Below, one piece after another: positions 10,714-20,253 of a stretch of 64,000 nt of DNA. Each line of letters opens with the position of its first letter. The stretch's first letter is position 1. The notes below the pieces were generated by a model, which made no database searches, was not told where the DNA came from, and saw only the letters and a list, made by a program, of their open reading frames with translations. The translations under genes were made by a program, and so were the position numbers. The stretch covers positions 186,001 to 250,000 of the forward strand of contig JASKMD010000021.1 in the NCBI GenBank assembly GCA_030144725.1, in the 5' to 3' direction. Source of the DNA: Haematococcus lacustris (taxonomy: Eukaryota > Chlorophyta > Chlorophyceae > Chlamydomonadales > Haematococcaceae).

Positions 10714-11135
10714 AGGAAAGCCATACCTAACGCAAAGTCATGCTAACTCAGCAAACCATGTCCATACTAAATGCGTGTTTGTGTGTATGCCGTGCTTGTG
10801 CTGTAATGTACATATGCTCAGTTATACATGTGCATGCAGTCATGCTCGGAAGTAAACAAATGCATGCAGAATGCAATGCTAGCAGGTTCTGCCAGCAGCT
10901 TGACTACGAAACATGTCTATGCAACATGCGTGTTTGTGTAGATGCTATGATTGTGCTCTAATGTACATGTGCTCGAATGTACATGTGCATGCAGTCATGC
11001 TCAGATGTCAGACAGGTGCTATGCTGGCAGGTTCTGCCAGCAACTCAGGAAACTAACGGTGCATCACACATGCCATGTCACTTGCTGCAGCCCATGTGTG
11101 GAGACCCCATGCTATAGCTGACCCCATGCCATGCT
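10714..11135 (-). other. Copia 3' untranslated segment
   Basis: About 420 bp between the gag-pol stop and the purine tract. It contains two related blocks with TGCATGCAGTCATGCTC (10834-10850 and 10988-11004) and paired GGCAGGTTCTGCCAGCA-like short palindromes near 10882 and 11025. No open frame of note. Confidence 0.6.
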
Positions 11136-14100
11136 CTAGCTGACCCCCATGCCACGGACACATGCCTCAAACAGCTGTGCTGACAAAGGCTTGGTGAGGG
11201 CATCTGCCACCATCTCAGCAGAGGGGCAGTGTGAGAACACTACCTCACCCCTCACCATGCGCTCCCGTGAGATGTGATGAGCTACAGCTATGTGCCGGCT
11301 GCGGTGTGACTCGACGGGGTTCTTGATGAGTGCCACGGCCCCTTGGTTGTCACACAGAATGGGGATTGGGTCACAGCCGGCGTCCAGCTCATGCAGCAGC
11401 TTGCGCAAGAAGAGCGCCTCCTTGGTGCCAGCTGCTGCTGCTTGGTACTCTGCCTCTGTAGTTGACGCTGCCACTGTAGTTTGCAGCTTGCTGCGCCATG
11501 TGACAGCAGCACCATTGAGCACAAAGACGTTGCCGGTGGTGCTGCGCATGCTGTCAGGGTCCCCCGCATAGTCTGCATCCACATACCCTTGCAGCTGGGG
11601 ACTGCTGTTGCGGCTGTACACCAGACCCATCTCGGCGGTGCGCTTGAGGTAGCGCAGTAGGCCAAAGGCCACCTGCTGATGCTGCTGAGTGGGTGTCTGC
11701 ATGAAACGGGAAAGCTGCCCCACTGCAAAGGCAATGTCAGGTCGGGTGCATGTGGAGGCATAGAGTAACGCCCCCACTAGCTCCCGGTAGCGGTGTGCGT
11801 TGCTGCTGTCCAGCGGGCTGCCCTCCTTGACCAAGCGTGTGCCTGGGGTCATGGGCAACACCCTGCCGTTTGCAGCTGTCATGCTGAACCTGTCCAGCAG
11901 CTGCTCAATATACTGCTGCTGATCCAGCTTGAGTGTGCCAGCCTCCAGGTTACGCGTGATGCGCATACCTAGGAAGCTGGCCGCTGGGCCGAGATCATGC
12001 AGGCTGAAGACCTGCTGCAGCTGTTGCTTCACGGCTGCGATGGCTGTGCTGCTGGGAGAGGCAAGGATTATGTCATCAACATACACCATGAGGTGCACCA
12101 CAGGCTGCTTGCTGCTGCGCAGGCTGAATAGGCAGGGGTCTGCTGCTGAGGCTGTGAAGCCAATCAGACCCAGCTGTTGAGTCAGGTGCTGGTACCAGGC
12201 CCGTGGGGCCTGGCGTAGGCCATACACGGCCTTGTCCAGCTGGCACACCAGCCCCTGGCCTGTCTCAAAACCTGGAGGCTGCTGGCAGTACACCAGCCTG
12301 CCCTCATCTACTGGGGCATTGAGGAAAGCTGTCTCTACATCCAGCTGCTGCAGCTCCCAGCCCCTAGCTGCTGCCACACTGAGCAACACCCGCTGGGTAC
12401 CCTGCGTGACAACCGGGGCGAAGCTGTCGTCAAAGTCAACCCCTTCCACCTGCCTGTAGCCCTTGATAACAAATCTGGCCTTGTACTTAAGAATGCTGCC
12501 ATCAGCACCCCTCTTCGTCTTGAATACCCATCTGCCAGGTAGTACCCTCATCCATCCCTGCTGCTTAACTAGCTGCCAGGTCTGGTTGGCCTGCTGGCAG
12601 GCCATCTCTTTGTTCATGGCGCGCAACCAATCTGCTGCATCTGGGCGTGCCATGGCCTCCTCATAGGACTGCGGGTCACTGCTGCTGCTGCTGCTGCCCC
12701 CACTGCTGTCACTGCCCAAGAAGCACAGGCTGACGGTGTCACTGAAGCTCACTGACTTGCTGGGCTTTGTGGGCCTGGGGCGCAGGTTGTAGGGTTTCTC
12801 GGCTGCTGGCGCAGCTGCTGGCGCTGAGCGCTCTGCGTCACAGCCCGCAGCTGCTGGTGCTGCTGGAACCTTGCTGGCTGTCCTTGCTGCTGCCGCGTCA
12901 GCGGGGGCTGCACCCCCACTGGCTGCTGCTGGGGCAGCGGGGGTTGCACCCCCACCGGCTGCTGCTGGACCTGGAAGGCCCCCACTGGCACCAGCACCTG
13001 TTCCCCCACTGGCTGCACCCACGGGAGTGGGCGCAGCCACCTCAGCTGGCGCCTCTGGCTCATCATCCACTGCTGCCGCCGGTGCCGTGCGAGGGAGCAC
13101 GGCTGCCTCATCCACTACCACACTCTTGCTGACTCTGATCCTGCCCTCCACCAGCACCCTGAAACTCTTGCATCCCACTTCATACCCCACAAAGATACCC
13201 TTAGCTGCCTTGCTGTCTAGCTTACGGCGCAGCTGGTCTGGCTCATGGATGTAGGCCGGGGCACCCCACACCCTAAGGTGTGCCACATCTGGCTTGACCT
13301 TGAAGGCCATCTCCCACGGGGTGCTGGGCTGCCCTGCCACAGAGCTGACGTTGTGTATCATGGCTGATGCCTTGGCTGCTTCTCCCCACAGAGGCTTTGG
13401 GGCTGATACTGCATCCATCATGGTCCTGACCATGTTGAGGACTGTGCGGTTCACACGCTCAGCGCTGCCGTTCATCTCAGGGCTGTACGGTGCTGTTAGC
13501 TGATGCACAACCCCTTGCGTGCGCAGCCAGCGCTGCAGCTCTGCTCCTGTGTACTCTCCACCCCTGTCTGACCTCAACGCTTTCAGCTTGCTGCCAGTCT
13601 GTCGCTCCAAAGCTGTCACCATGTCAATGATGGCTGCAGCTGCGTCTGACTTCTGCCTGATTAGCGTCACCGCTAAGAGCTTGCTGTAATCATCCAGCAG
13701 GCTGACATAGTACAGGCTGCCGTCGAGTGCGGCCACCTCCATGGGCCCGCACACATCTGAGTGCACGAGCTCCAGCACCTGCTGCGCAGGCCTGCTGAGA
13801 CCCGCATGCTGCGGCTCTACCCACCTATGCTGCTTGCCCATGATGCATGGTTCGCACAGTGTGCTGCTGCTGTCATGCCTTTCAAACTCTGCTGCGCTGA
13901 CGTCAATGCCAAGCACCATGCTGTGCCTGACCATATTGGCCAGCCTGCGGCAGCTGGAGTGGGCAAAGCGGTAGTGCCACAGCAGCGGTGACTGCGCCAT
14001 GCGTGCAGCCATGCACAGGCTGCCAGGGCTGTCTAGCACTGGGATGGGCTGCTGATCAATGACAAACAGGTCCCCCTGCAGTTTGCTGGTCAGAGGGGCC

Positions 14101-15473
14101 ATGTGGGGAGCAGTGAGCTCGCAGCCCGCCTTGCTGAATCTGGGCATGATGCCAGCCCTCACAGCCCTGCCAAGGGACAGCAGGCTGGAGGAAGCCCCAG
14201 GCACATGCAGCACATGCTGCAGCTGAAACTCCCCATCCTCTGTCTTGAACCTGACTGTGCCTTGTCCCTGCGCTGCCATGACGCTGTTGTTGGCACACAA
14301 GATCTGATGCGGTGGCTGCAGCAGCTGATAATCATGCAGCAGCTCATCGCGCGGGGTGATGTGCTTGCTGCAGGCTGAGTCAATCAGCCACACGCCTTGC
14401 AGCTGATCTGTTGCTGCTGCACACACACCCGTAAAGGCAATAGTGCGGGAGCTGCTTGCCAGGTGCACACGATGGACAGGGGTGCTGCTGGGGCTGCTGC
14501 TGCGTGCTGGGGGGGTGCTTGCTCGGTGAGCACCATGGCTGCGTGCGGCCGGCGTGTGGCTGCCGCTGGTGCGCTGCAGCCTAGGGCAGTCAGCCTGGTA
14601 GTGGCCTGGCTCACCACAGTTGTAGCATACCCTCCGGGACATATCCACAGGACTGCTGCTGGTGCCACGGCCCCGGCCACGGCCACGGCCCCGGCCGCGG
14701 TTGCTGGATCTGCCACGCCCAGCCGGGCTGCTGTGGGCGCTGAGTGCCACATCAGCGGAGCGACGGCTTTGCAGGATCTGCTCTTGCATCTGCAGCTTGG
14801 GAAGCACTGCAGCAAAGGTAACATCCTCAGGTCTCTGGGTGAGGAGAGGGTTGGTGATGACGTCATAATCTGGGGGCAGGCCACGGAGAGCAAAGTGCAT
14901 GGTGTCTTTGAAGCTGCCAGACTGGTTGGCTGTGGCGTGCAGCTGCTCTGCATGCAGCCAGTAGTCTGTCACTGACTGCTCGGGGGACATGCGGAGGTGG
15001 GTGATCTGCTCCAAAACAGGGCCTCTTGTGGCCAGCAGCTCCTGGGTATGCATGCGCGCAAGCGCGTCCCACAGCCCGCGGGCCGTGCGGTGCGCCTCAC
15101 ACAGCAATCTGTAGCGCGATCGATCGAGGGTGAGACTGATGAAAGCGTGGGCGCGCCTGTCTAGGTCTGCTGAGACGGGAGGAGGGGTCTGCGGAGTGCC
15201 GGGCACTGATCTGGCGGGCACTGATCTGTCGCCCTCGGGCGCTGCACTCTCAGAAGGTGTACTTAGCTGTACGCGTACAGCTGGAGTGCCGTTGCCCGCG
15301 GGCGTGGCCGGTGCTGCTCCCTCGGAAGCCTCAGCACCGCCAAAGACGGCGTCGTAGTAGCCGGTGAGAGCCAGTGCGTGGGTGCAGTCCCATCTCCAGT
15401 CGAGGTAGTTCGGCCCCATCAGCGTTTGAACTGCTGCCGCAGCAGCCATTGGCGCCGCAGCGCTCATCGTCAC
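11136..15473 (-). CDS. Copia gag-pol polyprotein
   Basis: The frame is 1,445 residues and unbroken. Order: a UBN2-like gag region (about 100-260), an RG-rich stretch, a CCHC zinc knuckle CYNCGEPGHYQADC (near 283), a retropepsin with LIDSACSKHI (DSA in place of DSG/DTG), a GAG-pre-integrase segment, integrase with HSDVCGPM near 570 and the later YSPEMNGSAERVNRT, an Ala/Pro-rich linker, reverse transcriptase with LDVETAFLNA and VYVDDIILAS near 1130, and RNase H with TTEAEYQAA near 1337. Every catalytic block expected in a Ty1/copia polyprotein is visible, so the copy may be functional. A single frame without a frameshift between gag and pol is usual for this group. Replication intermediates would form in cytoplasmic virus-like particles. 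Confidence 0.96.
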   Translation of the reverse strand: MTMSAAAPMAAAAAVQTLMGPNYLDWRWDCTHALALTGYYDAVFGGAEASEGAAPATPAGNGTPAVRVQLSTPSESAAPEGDRSVPARSVPGTPQTPPPVSADLDRRAHAFISLTLDRSRYRLLCEAHRTARGLWDALARMHTQELLATRGPVLEQITHLRMSPEQSVTDYWLHAEQLHATANQSGSFKDTMHFALRGLPPDYDVITNPLLTQRPEDVTFAAVLPKLQMQEQILQSRRSADVALSAHSSPAGRGRSSNRGRGRGRGRGRGTSSSPVDMSRRVCYNCGEPGHYQADCPRLQRTSGSHTPAARSHGAHRASTPPARSSSPSSTPVHRVHLASSSRTIAFTGVCAAATDQLQGVWLIDSACSKHITPRDELLHDYQLLQPPHQILCANNSVMAAQGQGTVRFKTEDGEFQLQHVLHVPGASSSLLSLGRAVRAGIMPRFSKAGCELTAPHMAPLTSKLQGDLFVIDQQPIPVLDSPGSLCMAARMAQSPLLWHYRFAHSSCRRLANMVRHSMVLGIDVSAAEFERHDSSSTLCEPCIMGKQHRWVEPQHAGLSRPAQQVLELVHSDVCGPMEVAALDGSLYYVSLLDDYSKLLAVTLIRQKSDAAAAIIDMVTALERQTGSKLKALRSDRGGEYTGAELQRWLRTQGVVHQLTAPYSPEMNGSAERVNRTVLNMVRTMMDAVSAPKPLWGEAAKASAMIHNVSSVAGQPSTPWEMAFKVKPDVAHLRVWGAPAYIHEPDQLRRKLDSKAAKGIFVGYEVGCKSFRVLVEGRIRVSKSVVVDEAAVLPRTAPAAAVDDEPEAPAEVAAPTPVGAASGGTGAGASGGLPGPAAAGGGATPAAPAAASGGAAPADAAAARTASKVPAAPAAAGCDAERSAPAAAPAAEKPYNLRPRPTKPSKSVSFSDTVSLCFLGSDSSGGSSSSSSDPQSYEEAMARPDAADWLRAMNKEMACQQANQTWQLVKQQGWMRVLPGRWVFKTKRGADGSILKYKARFVIKGYRQVEGVDFDDSFAPVVTQGTQRVLLSVAAARGWELQQLDVETAFLNAPVDEGRLVYCQQPPGFETGQGLVCQLDKAVYGLRQAPRAWYQHLTQQLGLIGFTASAADPCLFSLRSSKQPVVHLMVYVDDIILASPSSTAIAAVKQQLQQVFSLHDLGPAASFLGMRITRNLEAGTLKLDQQQYIEQLLDRFSMTAANGRVLPMTPGTRLVKEGSPLDSSNAHRYRELVGALLYASTCTRPDIAFAVGQLSRFMQTPTQQHQQVAFGLLRYLKRTAEMGLVYSRNSSPQLQGYVDADYAGDPDSMRSTTGNVFVLNGAAVTWRSKLQTTVAASTTEAEYQAAAAGTKEALFLRKLLHELDAGCDPIPILCDNQGAVALIKNPVESHRSRHIAVAHHISRERMVRGEVVFSHCPSAEMVADALTKPLSAQLFEACVRGMGVS

Positions 15474-15529
15474 CCGAGGTTGTGATACCGGGGGCTGACG
15501 GAACGGTTGCTCTGCTCTTCAGGAGGGCA

Positions 15530-15543
15530 GTGGGCCCATAACC
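15530..15543 (-). other. Copia primer-binding site for half initiator tRNA-Met
   Basis: Directly inside the 5' LTR the minus strand reads GGTTATGGGCCCAC. This is complementary to GUGGGCCCAUAACC, the anticodon arm of eukaryotic initiator tRNA-Met ending at about nucleotide 39. Drosophila copia is known to prime from a 39-nt 5' half of that tRNA. The usual 3'-CCA primer complement (TGG...) is absent. Confidence 0.85.
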
Positions 15544-15782
15544 TGCGCGAGGGCACGACCGTGCCATTGTTACAAATGTAAAGAGAAGAACAAGTATATG
15601 CAAGTGTTGAGCGACTAAGCTGTAACTAGATGCATAGCATGCAGAACAACACCATACCTGCGCGAGGGCACGACCGTGCCGTCGTGCCTCACGCAGGTGT
15701 CTGCTTAAATCCTACCGGGTCACACACAACACACTACCCGTGACGAAGAGTCGATTGAATGGCTTGACTGTAATCTCTAACA
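15544..15782 (-). repeat. 5' LTR of the Copia element
   Basis: 239 bp, apparently identical to the other LTR. On the minus strand it should carry the promoter for the genomic RNA; no TATA box was confidently located. Confidence 0.95.
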
Positions 15783-15867
15783 GGGCGGTGTACTGGGACA
15801 AGGCTTCAGTGCAAAACGCGAGTTTTAGCGCGCGTGAGTTACCGCGATAGCCTTCGCTACCCTCCAC
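15783..15867 (-). repeat. Right terminal inverted repeat of the DNA transposon (outer part)
   Basis: Reverse complement of 7880-7964. Its first five bases double as the Copia target duplication. The inner four bases (TGGC) sit at 10457-10460. Confidence 0.9.
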
Positions 15868-15869
15868 TA

Positions 15870-16180
15870 CACTCGTGCAAATTAAGGCCTGGCTGGCTTG
15901 AAAAACCTGAGAGTTGCGGTCTGAAACTTTGCATGTGGGTTGCTGTGACCTAGGGGATGACAAGACCCTCTTGGGCCAAAGTGTAATTCTCACTCGGTGT
16001 CGAGTTGCTGGACCAGGTGTTGGGCTGTGACCCTGATTTTGGCTAAGGGAGTTGGCACCGAGTGACCAAAGTGAACTTTCATGAAATGTGAGTATGAGCG
16101 ATTGTAAAGGGTGGTTACAGCTGCCCAACCTAGTAAGTGGCATGCAAAACGTCCAAGCCAGTGATGAGCTATGGCCCGTG
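15870..16180. other. Resumed host repeat, then unassigned DNA
   Basis: 15870-15889 continues the host repeat interrupted at 7877. The following 290 bp show no gene. A GCACCGAGTGACCAAAG / CACTCGGTGTCGAG pair near 15990-16070 could form a small hairpin. Confidence 0.5.
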
Positions 16181-17055
16181 TCCTAGGACCCTGGGCCGGG
16201 TCCTAGCGTCACCATGGTCGCAGGACCCGGTGCAGGGTCCTGGCGACCCTGTGCAGGGTCCTACTGACAAGACCTTGTTAGGCATCCTTACGTCCTTGTG
16301 TGCCAGGACCCTGTTGGGCTTCCTGCAGACCCTGTTCTTGGTCCTGCAGACCCTGTTTGGCCTCTTTCCAACCCTTGGTGCCAGGACCCTGTGCAGGGTC
16401 CTACGACCATGATGACCCTAGGACCCTGTGCCGGGTCCTACTGACCCTGTGCCGGGTCCTACTGACCCTGTGCAGGGTCCTGGAAACCCTGTGCAGGGTC
16501 CTGGAAACCCTGTGTGCCAGGACCCTGTGCAGGGTCCTACGACCATGGTGACCCTAGGGCCCTGTGCAGGGTCCTGAAAACCCTGTGCAGGGTCCTGCTG
16601 ACCCTGTGTGCCAGGACCCTGTGCAGGGTCCTATGACCATGGTGACCCTAGGACCCTGTGCCGGGTCCTACTGACCCTGTGCAGGGTCCTGAAAACCCTG
16701 TGCAGGGTCCTGCTGACCCTGTGTGCCAGGACCCTGTGCAGGGTCCTACGACCATGGTGACCCTAGGACCCTGTGCAGGGTCCTGAAAACCCTGTGCAGG
16801 GTCCTGCTGACCCTGTGTGCCAGGACCCTGTGCAGGGTCCTATGACCATGGTGACCCTAGGACCCTGTGCCGGGTCCTACTGACCCTGTGCAGGGTCCTG
16901 GAAACCCTGTGCAGGGTCCTGCTGACCCTGTGTGCCAAGACCCTGTGCAGGGTCCTACGACCATGGTGACCCTAGGACCCTGTGCAGGGTCCTGAAAACC
17001 CTGTGCAGGGTCCTGTTGACCCTGTGTGCTAGGACCCTGTGCAGGGTCCTACCGA
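16180..17055. repeat. Palindromic minisatellite built on ACCCTGTGCAGGGT
   Basis: The array is a higher-order repeat of about 100-125 bp made of GGACCCTGTGCAGGGTCC palindromes separated by TACTGACC, TGAAAACC, ACGACCATGGTGACCCTA and similar spacers. The palindrome can fold into a hairpin on either strand. A related array with a GCGC or GCAC centre lies at 19425-20045. Confidence 0.93.
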
Positions 17056-18785
17056 CCGTGCTCATTGATACATATCATCTTAGACTTGACCATTAAGTTA
17101 CATAGTACAGCCAAGCCCTAACAACGAAGCCAACATGTTACAAAATAAATCGGCAGCATGGAGGCTGCATGAAGTTCTCGCAAAGGAACTGCGAAGGAAG
17201 CAAAGGCATCGCGCAAGAATTAGGACTGCCCCGCCAAGCTGGCAATAACAGCCAGGAGCGGCCAGGAGCAGCCAACAGGGCCGGCAGCATCTCTCACCAC
17301 CAGGGGCGATGATGTAGATGCTAGCCACGAACACACCGTAGCCACTAGCCAGCCAGCCATTTACCCAGCAACCGCACAACATCAGCGATTAGCCACAAAA
17401 GGTAGCGGACAACAACACAGGCGGACACGACGCAGTCATCAACAGCCAGGAGCGGCATAGCGGTTGCAGCCAGGAGCAGCCAGCAGCTAGGAGCATATCA
17501 TAGCCAAAAGCTTAGCTGCGAGCCTGCCAGCCATGCGACCAGGATGAGCGAAGGGGCCAAGATGTAGCGAGATTGCTAGCCAGGGAAAGGTGCGACGTAA
17601 GGGAAAGGTCATAGCGAAGATCATCGACAAATGCAAAGAATGTGCTTCTCATGTGGCTCGGGTTGCTTGCAGGTGGAACGCCAAGAACTCAAGATAAGAA
17701 CAACATGGCACAATGAAGACAATAAAGACCATACCCCTATGCCAGGTAAGTGCCTTTGTCATGCAACACATGACAGCCAGCTTGCCATGATGTTATGCCA
17801 GCCTCAATGTAAGCACGTCCCTTGCTTGCTGCAGGTCTGATGCCTACACTCCTGCCCTTGCCTCCTTCCCACTTCCCTACCCTGTGCCACCACCACCACC
17901 ACCACCACGTCTCCCTACCCCGCACTTCCCCCTCCCCCTAACCTCCCTACCCTACCCTACCCAGTAGCCAGGAGACCCACCCCCTCCCTATCCTACCTTG
18001 CAACCTGGAACCATCCCCTCCACCTCCACCTTCCCCTCTCCCACTCCCACTCCCACTCCCCCATCAACAAAGGTACGCCCACCACTGCCACCCCTATCTC
18101 TTGCCCAACGCCGGGAGGAACCACTCAGGTAAGAAGCTTAGTATGCTCTAGTCCCACTCACAAACCTAATGAGCGGCGAGCCCCCACCCAATGTGTTTGT
18201 GACCCCTTGTTTGCTGCAGGTCCTCCCCTCCCCTACTCCCTACTCCCTCCCATCTCCTCCCCTGCAGCCATGAGCAGTAAGCAAGAGCAGCAGCCAAGAG
18301 CAGCAGATAGGAGGCGCTTGGAGCGGCAGCCAGGACTTCAGGTGAGTGCACATGCTCTGGTGGTGTCAGCCTACCCAGCTCAGTTCTGGTCATGCATGTC
18401 CTTATTCATCTGCGTGTTGGCTGATGTTTGCTTACAGTTGTTGACAGCTGGAGCATGACAGGTGTAGCATAGCTTGGTGATTCCAAGCAAGGCGGTAGCG
18501 GCGTCACATGGAGCATAACTGTAAGTGGCCAGTCCCTGCACATGAGTTGTCCCCAACGCCAAGCCTAATTGCAAGGATGCCTCTTGCTGCCGCAGGTCTG
18601 ATGGTCACACTGCTGCCCATTGCCCCCTTCTCCCTTCCCTGCCCCATCCCACCACCACCACTTCCGAGTCTGCCACCTACCTACCCTCCTCCCCTCCCCT
18701 GTCCTTCCCCCCACCCCATGGCACCCAGCAGCCCTTGGCGTAACAGCTTGGAGCGGGCAGCCTGGAGCGGGCAACCTGGAGCCAA
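17056..18785 (+). repeat. Dispersed intron-like repeat modules, no clear gene
   Basis: The segment holds several modules of the same plan: a GGAGCAGCCAGGAGC-like stretch, a donor-like GTAAGT/GTGAGT (17747, 18129, 18341), then TTGCTGCAG-GTCTGATG or similar (17827, 18215, 18586), then a C/T-rich tract. The same modules recur near 33.3, 34.9, 35.2, 35.6, 55.1, 56.2, 57.4, 57.7 and 57.8 kb, in both orientations. No protein family is recognised in any frame, so I list a repeat family rather than exons. Confidence 0.55.
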
Positions 18786-18912
18786 GCCTAGACCAGCCCA
18801 GCCTAACCTAGCCTAGCCTAGCCCAGCCCAGCCCAGCCCAGCCCAGCCCAGCCCAGCCCAGCCCAGCCTAGCCTAGCCTAGCCTAGCCTAGCCCAGCCTA
18901 GCCCAACCTGAT
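18785..18912 (+). repeat. CCYAG pentanucleotide array
   Basis: About 24 copies of CCTAG/CCCAG in mixed order directly follow a GGAGCGGGCAGCC repeat. A related GGGCT/GAGCT array lies at 50905-50985. Confidence 0.85.
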
Positions 18913-19424
18913 TTGGTGCCATGGGGCATAGGCAGCAAGGCAAAGTGCTTAAGGTGATAAGTGATAAGGTGTTAGCCCACAGCAAGGAGGTGCAGCCAGT
19001 CCTTGTGGTTGTGCACATGGCATAAGTGGTGTGTTAGGCATGAGTCGCTGTGTTGTTGCTGCAGTGATGTTGTGTTGTGTTGTTGTGTGGTATTGTCACC
19101 TTGCATCAATGCATGTGCTTAGCATCAGCAATACATGTCGTTTGTAGTGGTGTTGCGAGGTGTTCGGGCGTCGTTGCATACGTTGTGTAGTGGTGCTGCG
19201 AGGTATTTAGGCGACGATGCATACATTTTGCAGTGGTGTTGCGTGGTGTTGCAAGGTGTATGGACGTAACGACTTGTACTCTGCAGAACCTGTGCGAGGT
19301 GTTTGAGCAAGGTGTGCGAGGTGTTTGTGGAAGGTGATTTAGCGTTGAGACGTGTCTTATGTAGGTCCTTTGCGACGTGTTGCGAGGTGTTGCGACGTTA
19401 AGACATGTACTTTAATGTTGACCG
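18913..19424. other. No gene; GTGTTGCGAGGTGTT-like loose repeats
   Basis: From about 19130 to 19410 the sequence repeats variants of GTGTTGCGAGGTGTTTGGGCG. No coding signal seen. Confidence 0.5.
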
Positions 19425-20045
19425 GCAGGACCCTGCAAACGTGTAGCAGGACCCTGCAAACGAGGTTGGTAGGACCCTGCACAGGGTCACCAGAACCCTG
19501 CACAGGGTTGCAGGACCCTGTAAAATGGTCAGTAGGACCCTGTAAAATGGTCGGCAGGACCCTGCACAGGGTCACCAGGACCCTGCGCAGGGTCACAGGA
19601 CCCTGTGAAATGGTCAGTAGGACCCTGTAAAATGGTCGGCAGGACCCTGCACAGGGTCACCAGGACCCTGCACAGGGTCACCAGGACCCTGCGCAGGGTC
19701 ACAGGACCCTGTAAAATGGTCAGTAGGACCCTGTAAATTAATCGGCAGGACCCTGCACAGGGTCACCAGGACCCTGCGCAGGGTCACAGGACCCTGTAAA
19801 ATGGGCATTAGGACCCTGTAGAATGGTTTCCAGGACCCTGCACAGGGTCGGCAAGACCCTGCGCAGGGTTGCAGGACCCTGCAAATGGTCGGCAGGACCC
19901 TGCAAATGAGGTCAGTAGGACCCTGCGCAGGGTCGCTAGGACCCTGCGCAGGGTCACAGGACCCTGCAAATGGTCGTCAGGACCCTGCAAATGGCCGATG
20001 CGCTAGGACCCTGCGCAGGGTCGGCAGGACCCGGCGCAGGGTTTT
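19425..20045. repeat. Palindromic minisatellite built on ACCCTGCRCAGGGT
   Basis: Units of AGGACCCTGCACAGGGTCACC, AGGACCCTGCGCAGGGTCAC and AGGACCCTGTAAAATGGTCR alternate for about 620 bp. Only some units keep the palindrome. It is the sister array of 16180-17055. Confidence 0.93.
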
Positions 20046-20174
20046 TTCGGATTTCAAATGGTTATAACATCGCAGCAACACTGAGTTTTTCAATGACAAC
20101 AACGGCGATGAGTCGGCCTTTCCTGGGGCTATCTGCGGTATGCCTCCCGGGAGAAATGATGTGTGTGACTTCCG

Positions 20175-20253
20175 GCCTTAATCGGCGCGAGTGTAGGGCG
20201 TGGTGCGAGCGGCAGGCCTGTCACGGATTGGCATGGCCAATGGCCGGGGTGAC
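20175..20253 (-). repeat. Uninterrupted copy of the transposon target repeat
   Basis: Minus strand: 58 bp equal to 7820-7877, then one TA (20194-20195), then CACTCG...ATTAAGGCC matching 15870-15889 with about three differences. It serves as the empty-site control for the DNA transposon. It continues into an open frame that reads SHTHHFSREAYRR. Confidence 0.85.

Larger units (their letters stand above)
10466..15782 (-). mobile_element. Intact Ty1/copia LTR retrotransposon
   Basis: The element is 5,317 bp, transcribed from the minus strand. Both LTRs are 239 bp, start TG and end CA, and look identical base for base, which indicates recent insertion. The target duplication GGGCG is present at 10461-10465 and 15783-15787. 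It holds one unbroken gag-pol frame, a primer-binding site inside the 5' LTR and a purine tract next to the 3' LTR. The insertion sits in the right inverted repeat of the surrounding DNA transposon, so it is the younger event. Confidence 0.97.
7878..15869 (+). mobile_element. DDE-type DNA transposon with TA target duplication, split by a Copia element
   Basis: The element runs from GTGGAGGGTAGCGAAGG at 7880 to its inverted copy ending at 15867, flanked on both sides by TA (7878-7879 and 15868-15869). The uninterrupted target at 20194-20195 has a single TA, so the TA is a true duplication. Without the nested Copia and its duplicated 5 bp, the element is about 2.67 kb. It carries one main open frame, a probable DDE transposase at 8829-10124. 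Target and size resemble Tc1/mariner-like and several other TA-targeting superfamilies, but the transposase is not a typical mariner protein. The right inverted repeat is broken near its inner edge by Copia, so mobility in its present state is doubtful. Confidence 0.85.

Noticed and set aside
10500..11000. tRNA or small RNA genes near the Copia LTR
   Set aside because: No cloverleaf or A/B box pair was found; ATGCATAGCATGCAG words are part of the LTR.
12767..13254. Plus-strand Pro/Leu- and Ala-rich frames within Copia
   Set aside because: Shadows of the Ala/Pro linker of the minus-strand gag-pol frame.
7878..15869. CACTA/EnSpm element, because CACTA appears at the right end
   Set aside because: The order is inverted (element begins TAGTG and ends CACTA), the flanking duplication is 2-bp TA rather than 3 bp, and the transposase is different.
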